Origin: Nematopogon swammerdamellus
Taxonomy: Eukaryota; Arthropoda; Insecta; Lepidoptera; Adelidae
DNA length: 64,000 nt
Assembly: GCA_946902875.1 (NCBI GenBank)
Contig: OX336343.1
Location: 23,049,596 to 23,113,595 of the forward strand
Reading direction: 5' to 3'
Part shown: positions 42,154 through 52,741 of the stretch, in pieces
Layout: every line of letters begins with the position of its first letter
How positions within the stretch are numbered: the stretch's first letter is position 1
Translations under genes and position numbers: made by a program
The notes under the pieces: model-generated
Told to the model about the DNA's origin: nothing
The model's database searches: none
Seen by the model: only the letters and a program-made list of their open reading frames with translations

Positions 42154-42541
42154 TCGTCAGCCTCGATAGCTCAGTGGTGCAGACAGTCAACTGTCGCTAT
42201 TGAATGTTAAGCAACGCTGGGTGCGGTCAGTACTTGGATGGGTGACCGCTGACCGTTGGAGGCGGACCGAGGTTCGGATTCCTCGTAAAACTGTAGGTCC
42301 CTTCCCTCCTAATCTTACTTGGTGGTAGGGTCTAACCCGCCCGGGTTGGTACCACCGCACTGAATGAAACGTCGGTCAAAACGGCTATGTAAATAGTTTG
42401 TGTTTTCCGACCAGTTCAGTGCAGCCGGCACGATCAAAGGGGGGATGCACTGACATGGCACCTAGTTCACCCGGTGTTATGGGCTGACATCACGGACGTT
42501 GTAGGTGATGTAGCCAACCGTGTCAGTTTCCATAAAAAAAA
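42154..42541 (+). mobile_element. 5S-SINE, reference full-length copy
   Basis: Head GTCAGCCTCGATAGCTCAGT holds an RNA polymerase III A box. 42210-42255 (GTTAAGCAACGCTGGGTGCG, GTCAGTACTTGGATGGGTGA) closely matches the internal control region of 5S rRNA. A tRNA-type B box, GGTTCGGATTCC, follows at about 42272. Then come the core (CTTGGTGGTAGGG, TTGGTACCACCGCACTG), the body and an A9 tail. About 388 bp, no open frame. Expected to be transcribed by polymerase III and copied by a LINE; this is inferred from structure. Confidence 0.92.
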
Positions 42542-42608
42542 AGTAACGCCACATGTGGATTTTTGAAGAAGTAGCCGGTGATAACTATTGCCAATCTAAA
42601 GGCTAAAA

Positions 42609-42852
42609 ACTACTGCAAAATATAAACAACAAGCTGTGCCCGCGGCTCCGCCCGCTCTCATATTTCACTTCACTGCTAACCTCATAAGCTATTTAGCGTG
42701 ATAGTAAGTAGCCTATAGTTGATGGGAAGAATCAAGCTATCCGTAGAATTTTGTTTGATTAAAATCGGTTCAGTGGTTCTCGAGTTATAAGCGGACAGAC
42801 AGACACTCAGACAGAAAGCAGACGTTGGATTTTATTATAGGTAAGGAAGGAT
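42609..42852 (+). mobile_element. Interspersed repeat with target duplication, copy 2
   Basis: CAAGCTGTGCCCGCGGCTCC to TTTTATTATAGGTAAGGAAGG, near-identical to 20681-20908. The 8-bp ATAAACAA flank shows an insertion event. Confidence 0.85.
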
Positions 42853-43350
42853 AAACAATTTCTTCGTCTATCGATCACACATTTTTGTTTGTAAAATTTT
42901 ATCATTTTCTATACAAACTATACGGTAACGAAATGTCGATTTTTTTCTTCCGCGTGAACTTTGAAGACTAGGCCTCAGAAACTGAAGAGAATTTGAATGG
43001 AAAATGACGCCATTTGTTACGAGTATATCTATCGATCGCATGCTTTTCAAAGTTCTAATGCGAAGGGTCACATTTTATGAAAAAAAAACCTTATAAAAAC
43101 TACTACGCGCTACACCGTTGACGTTACTAGGCGCCTTAAGACGATACCCATACATAGCTGGCTGCTTTGCATAGAAAAAGGTCGTAAGTCGGTGTTGTTT
43201 TTCAATTTAAAAAAATTATTGGTAATAAAATTTCAAAATATACAACAATAGAATTATGTGCTTGTGGTTTAGTTGTTTATCAGTGCAATAAAAATTTCGT
43301 TTTATTCTTTCACTTTTGCGTCAGATGAAAAAGTCTAAATTAAATCATTT

Positions 43351-43650
43351 TTAGGTTTCCGTATCCCGTACGGAAGCCTATTACTAAGCCTCCGCCGTCC
43401 GTCCGTCCGTCCGAGGGCTGTATCTCTTGAACCGTAATAGATAGCCCGTTGAAATGTTCACAGAATATGTGTTACTATGGCGGATATAACAACAAATAAT
43501 AAAAAAAAGAAAATGTTATAAATTAAGGGGGGCTCCCATACAACAAACGTACCGAAAAATTGATTAGTCACACTACTGAATAATAGATAGCGCTACAGGC
43601 TTTTATACATTGCATTGAAGATAGGCGGATAGATACGGAAGCTACCGAGG
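43351..43650 (-). mobile_element. TETRA element, uninterrupted
   Basis: TTAGGTTTCCGTATCCCGTA, tract CCGTCCGTCCGTCCGTCCGA, TTTCACAGAATATG-type middle, then AGATAGGCGGATAGATACGG. The empty-site reference for 21728-22800. Confidence 0.85.
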
Positions 43651-43711
43651 CTGACAACGTGACGTGGCGCGCGGTCCGATTGCATTCTCTAGTAATAAGT
43701 TCATATACATA

Positions 43712-44864
43712 CAGGGTGGCCCAGTTATAGTGGTCCAATTTTTTTTTTAGATGGAGGACATCATGCTGACTCCTTTAAAAGAAACATTAGTTCCGCGAAA
43801 ATCAATAGTTTAGAAGTTATGATTTTTTTTTACTTTTTTTGAAATTTCTCTATTTTATTCACATTTACCGCTCTAGTTGGATATCTATTCCACAAAATCG
43901 AATAAAATTTGGTATGGAAGTAGAGGAGACATGTAACTAGTACGTAATGAATAGTTTTTAGGTTTACTCCTAGACTATACTGTTGCTATAATAGCCCTTT
44001 CAGTGAATTTTTGTTCAGTTTTCATTTAAACTGATAAATTTTTGGAAAATCGCTGTGAAAAAAAAGTACTACTGGAGATTTGCCCATGCCCTTAAAAACT
44101 ACCTATACATATCACAATTCTCCGGACCAAAAATTGTAGTGGTGTTACAATTTTATTGTAACATATTGAAAATTAACATCATTTGTACAAAGTCACTACA
44201 ATAAAAAGTGACGATTACCTTAATTTTTAAAATCTTATTTTTTTCACAACGTTAGTTCAACTACAATTTCACATTATTCACAAACCTGTCTCTAACAGCG
44301 CTAATCTACACATAAAAAACTGTTTAGTAATGTCTTAAAAAAAAGATTTTAAAAATTAAGGTAATCGTCCTTTTTATTGTAGTGACTTTGTACAAATGAT
44401 GTTAATTTTGAATATGTTACCATTGTAACACCACTACTATTTTTGGTCTGGAGAATTGTGATATGTATAGGTAGTTTTTAAGGGCATGGGCAAATCTCCG
44501 GTAGTACTTTTTTTTTCACAGCGATTTTTCAAAAAATAATCAGTTTAAATGTAATCTGAACAAAAATTCACTGAAAGGGCTATAGCAACAGTACAGTCTA
44601 GGAGTAAACCTAAAAACTATTCATTGCGTACGAGCTACATGTCTCCTCTACTTCCATACTAAATTTGATTCGATTTTGTGGAATAGATATCCAACTAGAG
44701 CGGTTAATGTGACTAAAATAGAGAAATTTCAAAAAAAAATTTAATTAAAAATCATAACTTCTAAACTATTGATTTTCGCGGAACTAATGTTTTTTTTTTA
44801 AAGAGGCAGCATGATGACCTGCATCTAAAAAAAATTGTTGGACCACTATAACTGGGCCACCCTG
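43712..44864. mobile_element. Large palindromic element, about 530-bp arms
   Basis: CAGGGTGGCCCAGTTATAGT at the left and ACTATAACTGGGCCACCCTG at the right, TA on both sides. The arms stay alignable to about 44240 and 44340, leaving a spacer of about 100 bp. No transposase or other coding frame. The CAGGGTG end is shared with the small element at 35606-35868. Confidence 0.9.
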
Positions 44865-44865
44865 T

Positions 44866-45182
44866 ATATCTCGATGGTAATAGCGAATATTATGGGTTCC
44901 TATCCCGAGTCTTTTTTACTGCCGGTTAGAAGTAGGCGGAGGTAATGTCAGTCGGCAGAGCTGCGTACGCGCCGGCTCGGCAGGCACTTATACCTCAACC
45001 GTGTCAACGTTTCATGACTTCCAAATTGCTAGGTATTTACTTTGGTATTTACCTACAACGGGATGCGAATTGATGCATTCTGCCGGGATAATGACACGCA
45101 TGCGCGGCAAAATGAAGAAGGTGCGGCAATGCTGTCGATTGTAAAATGTGTTCAGAAGTTGACATTGCATGTTATACAAACA
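44866..45182. other. No feature recognised
   Basis: Mixed-composition unique sequence with no coding signal. Confidence 0.35.
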
Positions 45183-45595
45183 AAATTATAAGACCCGACT
45201 ATGTAAAATTATGGAAATAACAAGGAAAATTTACCGATGGGATGCTGTAGTCGGGAGAATTATATTCCAATCTTTCTACACCCCCGGACTACTACAGTCA
45301 GCGCGTACGTTCGTGGCCTCCGGCAGGAAAGCGAGAATGGAATGTATAGTGTTGTGAATCAATCTCTGAAAGTAACGACATTTACAAAACCTCTTTTTTT
45401 ATTTATGGCATTAAATTATTTATCTAATAAGGCTTTTTGCGTAGTTGAAGTGCGAAGACAAAACAGGGATAATCGTTTAAAGATCTGTCGGCCTCCGCCC
45501 GCAGAGGTCACGAACGTGCGCGCTAACAGTACAGCATTTTAGATAAATTGTCCTTGTTATATTTCCTTAGTCGGGTCTTACGATTTTTTATATAC
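45183..45595. mobile_element. Possible DNA element with GACCCGACTA inverted ends
   Basis: AATTATAAGACCCGACTA at 45183-45200 and TAGTCGGGTCTTACGATTT at about 45570-45588 face each other. The interior has two overlapping short open frames (62 and 101 codons) with no recognisable domain. Weak call. Confidence 0.4.
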
Positions 45596-46487
45596 TTCCT
45601 TTTAGTCCTAAACCTTAAAGTGTAGTATATTTTTTAAATCATCGCTACTACAAACACTGATACACCATTCGATGGTTTTGTAGAAATTTTATATTTACAG
45701 TTATAGAATACATTCAATGACTGCCGCCATTTTGAATAAAAAAAATTTGTTTGGACGAGTCTTTTAGGTTTTAAAGTCATTCTAACAGACATACATACAC
45801 ACAAACAAACATTCAGACATTCCTTCCTCTTGGCTTCGCCATAGTCGAGTTTATTAAGAAGACGTTTTTCTTTTTTAAAACAAACTGATATAAAGAACGT
45901 TGAATTTCATTTAAATCCTTTAACGAATGTTTATGAGCAACGTGTGAAAATCGCTCATTTTAATTAAGGGGACCTTTCAAAGGATACTTCCAATAGCTAA
46001 AATATCATTGCATTTCGAAAATTATTAGTAGGAATCACGAGACGAAGACAAAAATTTTCTCTCACTAATTTCGTGGCTCCTACTATGAGTTGACTAATAT
46101 TTCTATATCTAGACTTATCTATTAGACTTATAACTTGTACCTATGACAAACAATCAGTGCAATAAATAAAATTAAAAACTGTATTTAAAAATTATATGGA
46201 AAACTTAATGTTATCGATTATTCATCGACATATCGGAATTTTGTTTTGTTAGATATGATTATTATAATTTTTTTGTTTATTATTTGAGAATTTTATTAAT
46301 GCTTTTGTACAAAGTAGGCTTACGTAATATTGGACGAATTATTGTAATTTCGTACTGTTTAATTTTATAAAACTTAACATATCAAGATTCTAAATAAAAA
46401 AAAAAACAATTTCTTTTCACCAGTGTGACTTCTTCTTTTCGTTGTATATTGTTTTACTAGAATGTATGTACAGAGTTTGCTATCACA
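45596..46487. other. No gene recognised
   Basis: AT-rich unique sequence. Confidence 0.4.
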
Positions 46488-46490
46488 TTA

Positions 46491-47366
46491 GGGGACATCC
46501 ATTAATCTCATGAGCAAATTTTTTGGATATTTTGACCCGAACTTGGTGAGATTTCGTGAGATTTATAGGAACCCCTCCCCAAGTCTCACGTGAGAATTCC
46601 TCTATGTGTAAGTCTCGTCAAAATCTGTATATTTAAAGTGTATACAGACTTTCCAAAAATTCAAGTGTTTAAATATCAACTGAATGTACACTGAATGATC
46701 TGAGAGAATGGAAGTGGCAAGAAAATGAGGGAGCGTTACAGGTGCACTTAGAATACTTTATTCACGCCATGGGCATTTTTTTGTTTTTATGGGAGCTGAC
46801 ACGGTTGGCTACATCACCTACAACGTCAGTGATGTCAGCCCATGACACCGGGTAAACTAGGTGCCATGTCAGTGCTTCCCCCTTTGATCGTGCCGGCTAC
46901 ACTGAACTGGTCGGAAAACACAAACTATTTACATAGCCGTTTCGACCGATGTTTCATTCAGTGCGGTGGTACCAACCCGATTAGGAGGGAAGGGACCTAC
47001 AGTTTTACGAGGAATCCGAACCTCGGTCAGCCTCCAACGGTCAGCGGTCACCCATCCAAGTACTGACCGCCCCCAACGTTGCTTAACATTCAATAGCGAT
47101 AGTTGACTGTCTGCACCACTGAGCTATCGAGGCTGACAAAATCATTCATTAGCCTCTCCAATCGTTATTATAGGATGTCTCAAAAACTAAACACGCTCCA
47201 GCTCAAGCTGTTAGGGTTTAAAATAAATAAATAATAAAAAAATAAAAAATTAAAAAAGATGACGTGAGATTGTTGTAGACCCCCCTCTCCCCCTAGTGAG
47301 ATTTGGTGAGATTTTGCCAGACCCCTCCCGCCCCCTTTGTTGCTCACGTGATTAATGGATGTCCCC
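46491..47366. mobile_element. DNA element with GGGGACATCC ends and TTA target duplication, SINE inside
   Basis: GGGGACATCCATTAATCTCA at the left and TGATTAATGGATGTCCCC at the right, with TTA outside both. Arms extend inwards over a GTGAGATTT.. repeat (46550-46620 and 47275-47345). A 3-bp TTA duplication and G-rich ends fit the PIF/Harbinger class. Non-autonomous. Confidence 0.75.
46784..47137 (-). mobile_element. 5S-SINE nested in the TTA element
   Basis: TTTTTATGGGAGCTGACACG to GAGCTATCGAGGCTGAC. A deletion removes part of the core between ACCAACCCGA and TTAGGAGGG; the head is complete. Confidence 0.88.
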
Positions 47367-47724
47367 TTAAAATTATCACAAGACAATTTGAAATAATGAA
47401 TACGCAACGTGCTCGGTCTATGTACTTATTAGAATATGATATGATATGTGTAAATTTGTAGAAATGCTACTGAAGGTACATATTAGTAATAAAATAAAAT
47501 TGTTTACTGGGCGCATGATATCTCAGTGTAGGTACAAATATAACGACTAAGTAATGTATTTTGCAAGTGATAAATTTGATTATTTCGTGAAATTATTATT
47601 TAAATGAAAGTAAGGTAAGCTGTATAAAGTGTAGAAAGCAATCATAATTTATTGAATCAAAATATAATACTGAAACAACAATAATGTTTTGTTTTTATTT
47701 TTCTCCCAAAGGAGAATGTAGTTG

Positions 47725-48034
47725 TACCGTGTGGGGCCGGTACTTTAAAAGAATAGCCCCACTGCATCTCTCCCCGTGTATGTCGTAAAACTCTTGATAT
47801 GACTCCCTTCTTATATTACTAGGTGGTAGGGTTTAACCCGCCCGGGTTGGTACAACCGCACTGAATGAAAGGTCGGTCGAAACTAGTTTGTGTTTTCCGT
47901 CCAGTTCAGTGTAGCCGGCACGACCGAAGGGAAGCACTGACGTGGCACCAAGTTCACCCGGTGTTTTGGGCTGACATCACGGACGTTGTAGGTGAGGTAG
48001 CCAACCGTGTCAGTTTCAATTAAAAAAAAAAAAA
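47725..48034 (+). mobile_element. HPX head / 5S-SINE body composite
   Basis: TACCGTGTGGGGCCGGTACT then ATGACTCCCTTCTTATATTA and the SINE body with A13 tail. Same architecture as 27887-28216. A short deletion replaces part of the junction (GTAAAACTCTTGATATG). Confidence 0.85.
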
Positions 48035-48039
48035 GTTTT

Positions 48040-48650
48040 ACCAAAAAAAATATTAAGTTAATATTTAAAAAAAAAACTCAGATTTTTTTTCTTATTTTTC
48101 CCTGGGTAGTCATAAACTGGTCTACTCCCTGGTTCCCGCTTGACGTTGAGTTTTGGGACACGTTGTATATACATATGTAGCTATATAATAAACTTACATC
48201 GTCAGTGGTATTGTTGTACAACACTATCAACTGAATGACAAGAGAGAGAGAGAGAGAAAGAGAGAAGAGAGGATTTAAGATATGGATACAATATACGAGT
48301 AAATTTATTTACTTCAGTAACGATAGCAAAAGATTCTTCAAAATCTTAAATACATTCATAGAGGTAATGAAGCGTAAATGCACGGGCAGATTATTCCAGA
48401 AACGAGCTGTTTGTACTGGTGGAAGAGTCCGTGTAGGTACTAGGAACACTTTCAATGAATGCACACACACCACCACATTGCCACAAACATACATACAACG
48501 TGTCCCAAAACTCAACGTCAAGCGGGAACCAGGGAGTAGGCCATTTTATGACTACCCAGGGAAAAATAATAAAAAAATCGGAATCGTTTTTTATGAGCAT
48601 TTTTGAAAAATGTTGAAAATTTTGCCATCTCGTACAACATTTTTAGGTAC
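48040..48650. mobile_element. Inverted pair of an unassigned repeat enclosing a LINE fragment
   Basis: CCTGGTTCCCGCTTGACGTT ..GGGACACGTTGTAT at 48130-48172 is inverted at 48493-48540. A third copy in direct orientation is at 52190-52350. Confidence 0.7.
48245..48475 (-). pseudogene. LINE C-terminal fragment
   Basis: The minus strand reads VPTRTLPPVQTARFWNNLPV then HLRFITSMNVFKILKNLLLS and a stop. FWNNLP..LR....MNVFK is the usual end of jockey/CR1-like reverse-transcriptase proteins. About 60 residues remain. Confidence 0.6.
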
Positions 48651-48724
48651 TACGACTACAAATTTGCAAATATAATTGTTAAAAAAATTTTATTGCCAGC
48701 CTAAATAACACTACTATTGATCAG

Positions 48725-48823
48725 TATTTTTTTTTATGGAAACTGTTACGGTTGGCTACATCACCTACAACATCCGTGATGTCAGCCCATAACATCGGGT
48801 GAACTTAGTGCCACGTCAGTATC
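48725..48823 (-). mobile_element. 5S-SINE tail fragment
   Basis: TTTATGGAAACTGTTACGGT to GTGCCACGTCAGT. Confidence 0.85.
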
Positions 48824-48885
48824 TATACATATAATAAAATCGTAAAGGTAAGAAAGTCTGTGCATTGAATGTATTCGGAAAAAAA

Positions 48886-49568
48886 GCGGCCAAGTGCGTG
48901 TCGGGCCACGCGCAGTGTAGGGTTCCGTAGTTGCGGAACCCTATCAAAATAAATTGTTTGATTATTTGTATAATTTTGAAGGGGAAATAAATGAATGTTA
49001 ATTTGGAAAAGTTCTTCAACAGTGAAATGATGGCTGTCGTCCGTACATTTTATAAGTTGGTCGACTATTACTCGTCAACCTGTACAGCCTACTAAGCTGT
49101 GATAGTTTTCCTTTTAATTTCGATATATATACTACTGATGTGAATTTTTTCACATATCTAATAACAACCGTTTAGCTGGCAGGGGGGGGGACACTTTACT
49201 CTAACAAAAATTAGCACTTAAAAGCTTAATAATTTGCAAACGGATCGCTAAATCGAAAAATGCTTTTCACAAACCCGCAATATTTTCAAAGGACCTATCC
49301 AACGATACCCCACACGATGGGGTAGACGTGAAAAAAAAAATTCATCCCCACTTTAGGTGTAGGGGAGGTACCCTAAAAAAAAATTATTTCAGAATTTTTA
49401 TTCTACCACTTTGTCGACGTTATTAATATGTATACCCATACCAACTTACAACTTTCTAGTACTAAGGGTCTCTAAGCTAAACCGCGGACAGACAGACGGA
49501 CGGACAGACGGACAGACGGACGGACATGGCGAAACTATAAGGGTTCCTTGTTGACTACGGAACCCTAA
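48886..49568 (+). mobile_element. Long TETRA-like element
   Basis: Head GCGGCCAAGTGCGTGTCGGG, tract GACAGACAGACGGACGGACA at 49488-49525, end GACTACGGAACCCTAAAAAC. At about 680 bp it is twice the usual size, with a different interior. Confidence 0.75.
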
Positions 49569-49619
49569 AAACTAACCAGGGTGGCTTAAAATGAGATACT
49601 GAACATTTTAGAACAGTTT

Positions 49620-50120
49620 TTAAAATTTTTGTTTGTTTGTTTGTCTGTACGCGCATCACGCAAAAACCACTGAACGGAATTAGACGAAACTTTGTGCAGT
49701 GGCAGTTTATATGCCGGGTTAACATAATACGTAAAAAAAATAACAAAAATAAAAAAATAAATTAAACAATTATAAACATTATTGCGCGTTTAAAATCACG
49801 TAGTCCAAAGAACATAATTATTCTTGCGAACTGGCAGCAAAAACAATTTGAATAAAATATTCATTCGAAATTTAAAAATAAGTAGATACAACGAAAATGA
49901 CAAATTCTTCTTTTTATTTATAACTTGAACACAATATTCTATACATATCTATTCTTTCTATACATATTATAATAAAATCGTAAATGCAAAAATGTCTATT
50001 TGTACGCGCATCTCGCAAAAACCACTGAACGGAATTTGACGAAACTTTTTATAGTGACAGTGTATATCCCGGACTAACATAATAATTAAAAAATATAATA
50101 AAAATCACGTAATCCAAAGT
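49620..50120. repeat. Two copies of a CGCATC..CAAAAACCACTGAACGG repeat
   Basis: 49625-49745 and 49990-50115 share CAAAAACCACTGAACGGAAT and a CGAAACTTT..GTGACAG-like block, direct orientation, about 365 bp apart. Confidence 0.75.
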
Positions 50121-50310
50121 AATGGTAAAAAACAATTTAGATGTTGACAACGGAGAACTGTCATATCGACCTGAGATGGCCGGTGAAAAATTGTTTGATA
50201 AATAAAAAAAATACTTGAAAGTCGAAGTTATGTCGCTGTCATTGGTGCAATAAAATTTATATATCTGTTGACCGCGGCTTCGCTCGCGTGAAATTCGTAT
50301 TTCAAAAAAA

Positions 50311-51195
50311 GAAAGTAAGTAACTAAAGGCGGGCCCGAAGGCGGATCTGCGCTCACGTAAACGATATTCTTTCTCGATGAAAGTAACTAAGGGCGAGGCC
50401 GAAGGCCGAGCTCTATTCTGGAAGACCATAAACCTTCTCGAAGAAAGTAAGTAACTATGGGCGAGGCCGCAGGCCGAGCTGCGTTCAGGAAGAGGCTAAA
50501 CCATCTTGAAGAAAGTAAGTAACTAAGGCGAGGCCGAAGGCCGAGCTACGTTCGAATAATTGAAAAACCATCTCGAAGAAAGCAAGTAACTAAGGACGAA
50601 GTCGAAAGCCGAGCTGCGTTCAGAAAGAAGCTAAACCATCTTGAAGAAAGTAAGTAACTAAGGGCGAGGCCGAAGGCCGAGCTCTATTCTGGAAGACCAT
50701 AAACCTTCTCGAAGAAAGTAAGTAACTATGGGCGAGGCCGCAGGCCGAGATGCGTTCAGGAAGAAGCTAAACCATCTTGAAGAAAGTAAGTAACTAAGGC
50801 GAGGCCGAAGGCCGAGCTACGTTCGAATAATTGAAAAACCATCTCGAAGAAAGCAAGTAACTAAGGGCGAAGCCGAAGGCCGAGCTGCGTTCAGAAAGAA
50901 GCTAAACCATCTTGAAGAAAGAGAGTAACTAAGGGCGAGGCCGAAGGCCGTGCTCTATTCGGGAAGACCATAAACCACCTCGAAGAAAGCAAGTAACTAA
51001 GGGCGAGGCCGTAGGCCGAGCTGCGTTCAGGAAGAAGGTAAACATTTTTGAAGAAAGTAAGTAACTAAGGCGAGGCCGAAGGCCGAGCTACGTTCTGACA
51101 AATGATAAACCATCTCGAACAAAGCAAGTAACTAAGGGCGAGGCCGAAGGCCGAGCTACGTTCAGGAAGAAGCTAAACCATCTCGAATAAAGTTA
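50311..51195 (+). repeat. Tandem array, 68-bp units in a 271-bp higher-order repeat
   Basis: Each unit contains AAGTAACTAAGGGCGAGGCC then GAAGGCCGAGCT. Four unit types follow in fixed order, told apart by CTCTATTCTGGAAG, CTGCGTTCAGGAAG, CTACGTTCGAATAA and CTGCGTTCAGAAAG. The order repeats three times with AGTAACTA anchors at 50382, 50653 and 50924, exactly 271 bp apart. Confidence 0.9.
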
Positions 51196-51235
51196 ATTAA
51201 CATTAAGATTGAGTTAATTTAATTTAAATTTTATT

Positions 51236-51720
51236 ATAAAGTCCACGCTTCTGACGGCAAATATACCGTGCATCCTAGAACCTCGCGGTTATTCCCGGCT
51301 GGATGGCAAGAGGCCCGATGCTATCACCTTAGCGCCATGGACTAAGGGTAGTTCTTTGATGTGGGACGCCACTTGTGTTCTCACATTGGCTCCAAGTCAC
51401 GTTAGGACATTTTCAAGAGCGGCTGGCGCGGCCGAGGCTGGGGCGGAGAGCCTCAAACGCAACAAATATAGAAATATAATTCAAGATTTCGAATTTGTTG
51501 CGTTTGCGGTTGAAACCCTCGGTCCGTGGAGCAGTGAAGCCAAAAGAGGCTTGGGCCTCTGCTGGTTGACGCAACTGGTGTCCCGCCATCAAGGGCTTAT
51601 GTACTTCATTCAAAGGGTAAGCCTTGCATTCCAGCGGGGTAATGCCGCAAGTGCTCTAAGAACATTTGAAAGTGCCCGTTTTGATAGTTATTTTAATGTT
51701 TGTTAGGTAGGTTTTAATTC
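51236..51720 (+). pseudogene. LINE reverse-transcriptase C-terminus (ETLGPWSSEAK type)
   Basis: One open frame from about 51269 to 51706 reads CILEPRGYSRLDGKRPDAIT, LAPWTKGSSLMWDATCVLTL, APSHVRTFSRAAGAAEAGAE, FAVETLGPWSSEAKRGLGLC and QRVSLAFQRGNAASALRTFE. The EP.G..R.DGKRPD....PW..G..L.WD block followed by ETLGPW is the usual C-terminal end of an animal non-LTR polyprotein. Sister of 40793-41230 but longer. About 146 residues, no polymerase core, so non-functional. Confidence 0.8.
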
Positions 51721-52189
51721 TTTAGTTATTAATATTACTTTTTTATTTTTATGAAATAAATAGATTGAGTAAACGATATTATATTCTATCGAAGAAAGGA
51801 AGTCTTTAAGGGCGAGGCCCGAAGGCGGAAGAGGGTTTTTGGTTTACCTGAACGCAGCTCGGCCTTCGGCCTCGCACTTAGTTCCTTCCTTTCTTCCAGA
51901 AGGTTTATCGTCTTCCTGAACGCAGCTCGGCCTTCGGCCTCGCCCTTACTTACTTCTTTTATTTGAGAAAGGTTTATCGTTTACCTGAAAGCAGCTTGGC
52001 CTTCGGCCTCGCCCTTAGTTAGTTACTTTCTTTGAGAAGGTTTATCGATTACCTGAACGCAGCTTGGCCTTCGGCCTCGCCCTTAGTTACTTACATTCTT
52101 CTTTGGAATACGAATTTCACGCGAGCGAAGCCGCGGGCAACAGCTAGTCCCAAATAAAACCAAAATGCCCATAGTTTTATTACAAAAAA

Positions 52190-52350
52190 AATATTAAGAA
52201 AAATTTTCAACGATTTTCAAAAAATGCTCATATTATCATAAAAAACAAATGACTCAGATTTTTTTTCTTATTTTTCCTTGGGCAGTCATAAACAGGCCTA
52301 CTCCCTGGTTCCCGCTTGACGTTGAGTTTTGGGACACGTTGTATACATAC
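52190..52350 (+). repeat. Third copy of the GTTCCCGCTTGACGTTGAG repeat
   Basis: Matches 48060-48172, including the AT-rich lead and GGGACACGTTGTATACATAC. Confidence 0.75.
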
Positions 52351-52359
52351 ACATATTGT

Positions 52360-52740
52360 GGTTGGTGTAAGCGTGTCAAAGGAGAAAAAAATACGAATGT
52401 TATATTAAACGACGATAACTTTTAATACTCCATGCATGGATATTTTCGTCCCACGAATATTTCGTTACGTTCCGCATTATGGCTAATTGACTCCGGACCC
52501 TGCTAAAATAATTACCGAGCATTTCTCGCATCGCGCCGAGGTCCTTTTTGGGGCTTTGGGCATTATAAAACGGCCCCGGAACCAATTGTGAATGTGGCGG
52601 CAAATTCTAAGGTTGTAAACATTTGTCGCGCGTGCGAAACGAAGGTGGATGCCAGCGCCCAGCCATGACAACCTGGAACACTTACTTATATTATGTACCA
52701 TATCGCAATGATTTCTTTTAGTATACAAACTGGTGGATTT
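52360..52740. other. Non-repetitive stretch
   Basis: Unique mixed-GC sequence with GGCTAATTGACTCC and CCAATTGTGAATGTGGCGGC. No coding frame supported. Confidence 0.35.
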
Positions 52741-52741
52741 C

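Larger units (their letters stand above)
42137..43140. mobile_element. TTAAGGCGC element, copy 2, with two nested insertions
   Basis: TTAAGGCGCGTAGTAA at the left, CGTTGACGTTACTAGGCGCCTTAAG at the right (inverse of 31928-32311). A 5S-SINE occupies 42152-42540 with AGTAA on both sides, and a second element 42609-42852 with ATAAACAA on both sides. Confidence 0.85.
50262..52150. mobile_element. 1.9-kb palindromic element with tandem-repeat arms and a LINE insert
   Basis: Outer ends: CCGCGGCTTCGCTCGCGTGA at 50274 and its inverse TTTCACGCGAGCGAAGCCGC at 52117. The left arm (50311-51195) holds about 13 tandem units of 67-68 bp, the right arm (51845-52105) four units in inverse orientation, and the centre a LINE fragment (51236-51720). 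Ends belong to the CGCTCGCG family at 3390-3650. Confidence 0.8.

Noticed and set aside
42154..42290. 5S rRNA gene or tRNA gene
   Set aside because: Only the internal promoter region of 5S is matched. The block occurs in many dispersed copies, each joined to the same SINE body.
45169..45542. Novel short genes (62 and 101 codons)
   Set aside because: No domain, no codon bias, and inverted GACCCGACTA ends suggest a small mobile element.
50311..51195. CRISPR array
   Set aside because: Units are contiguous 68-bp repeats without unique spacers, inside a eukaryotic mobile element.
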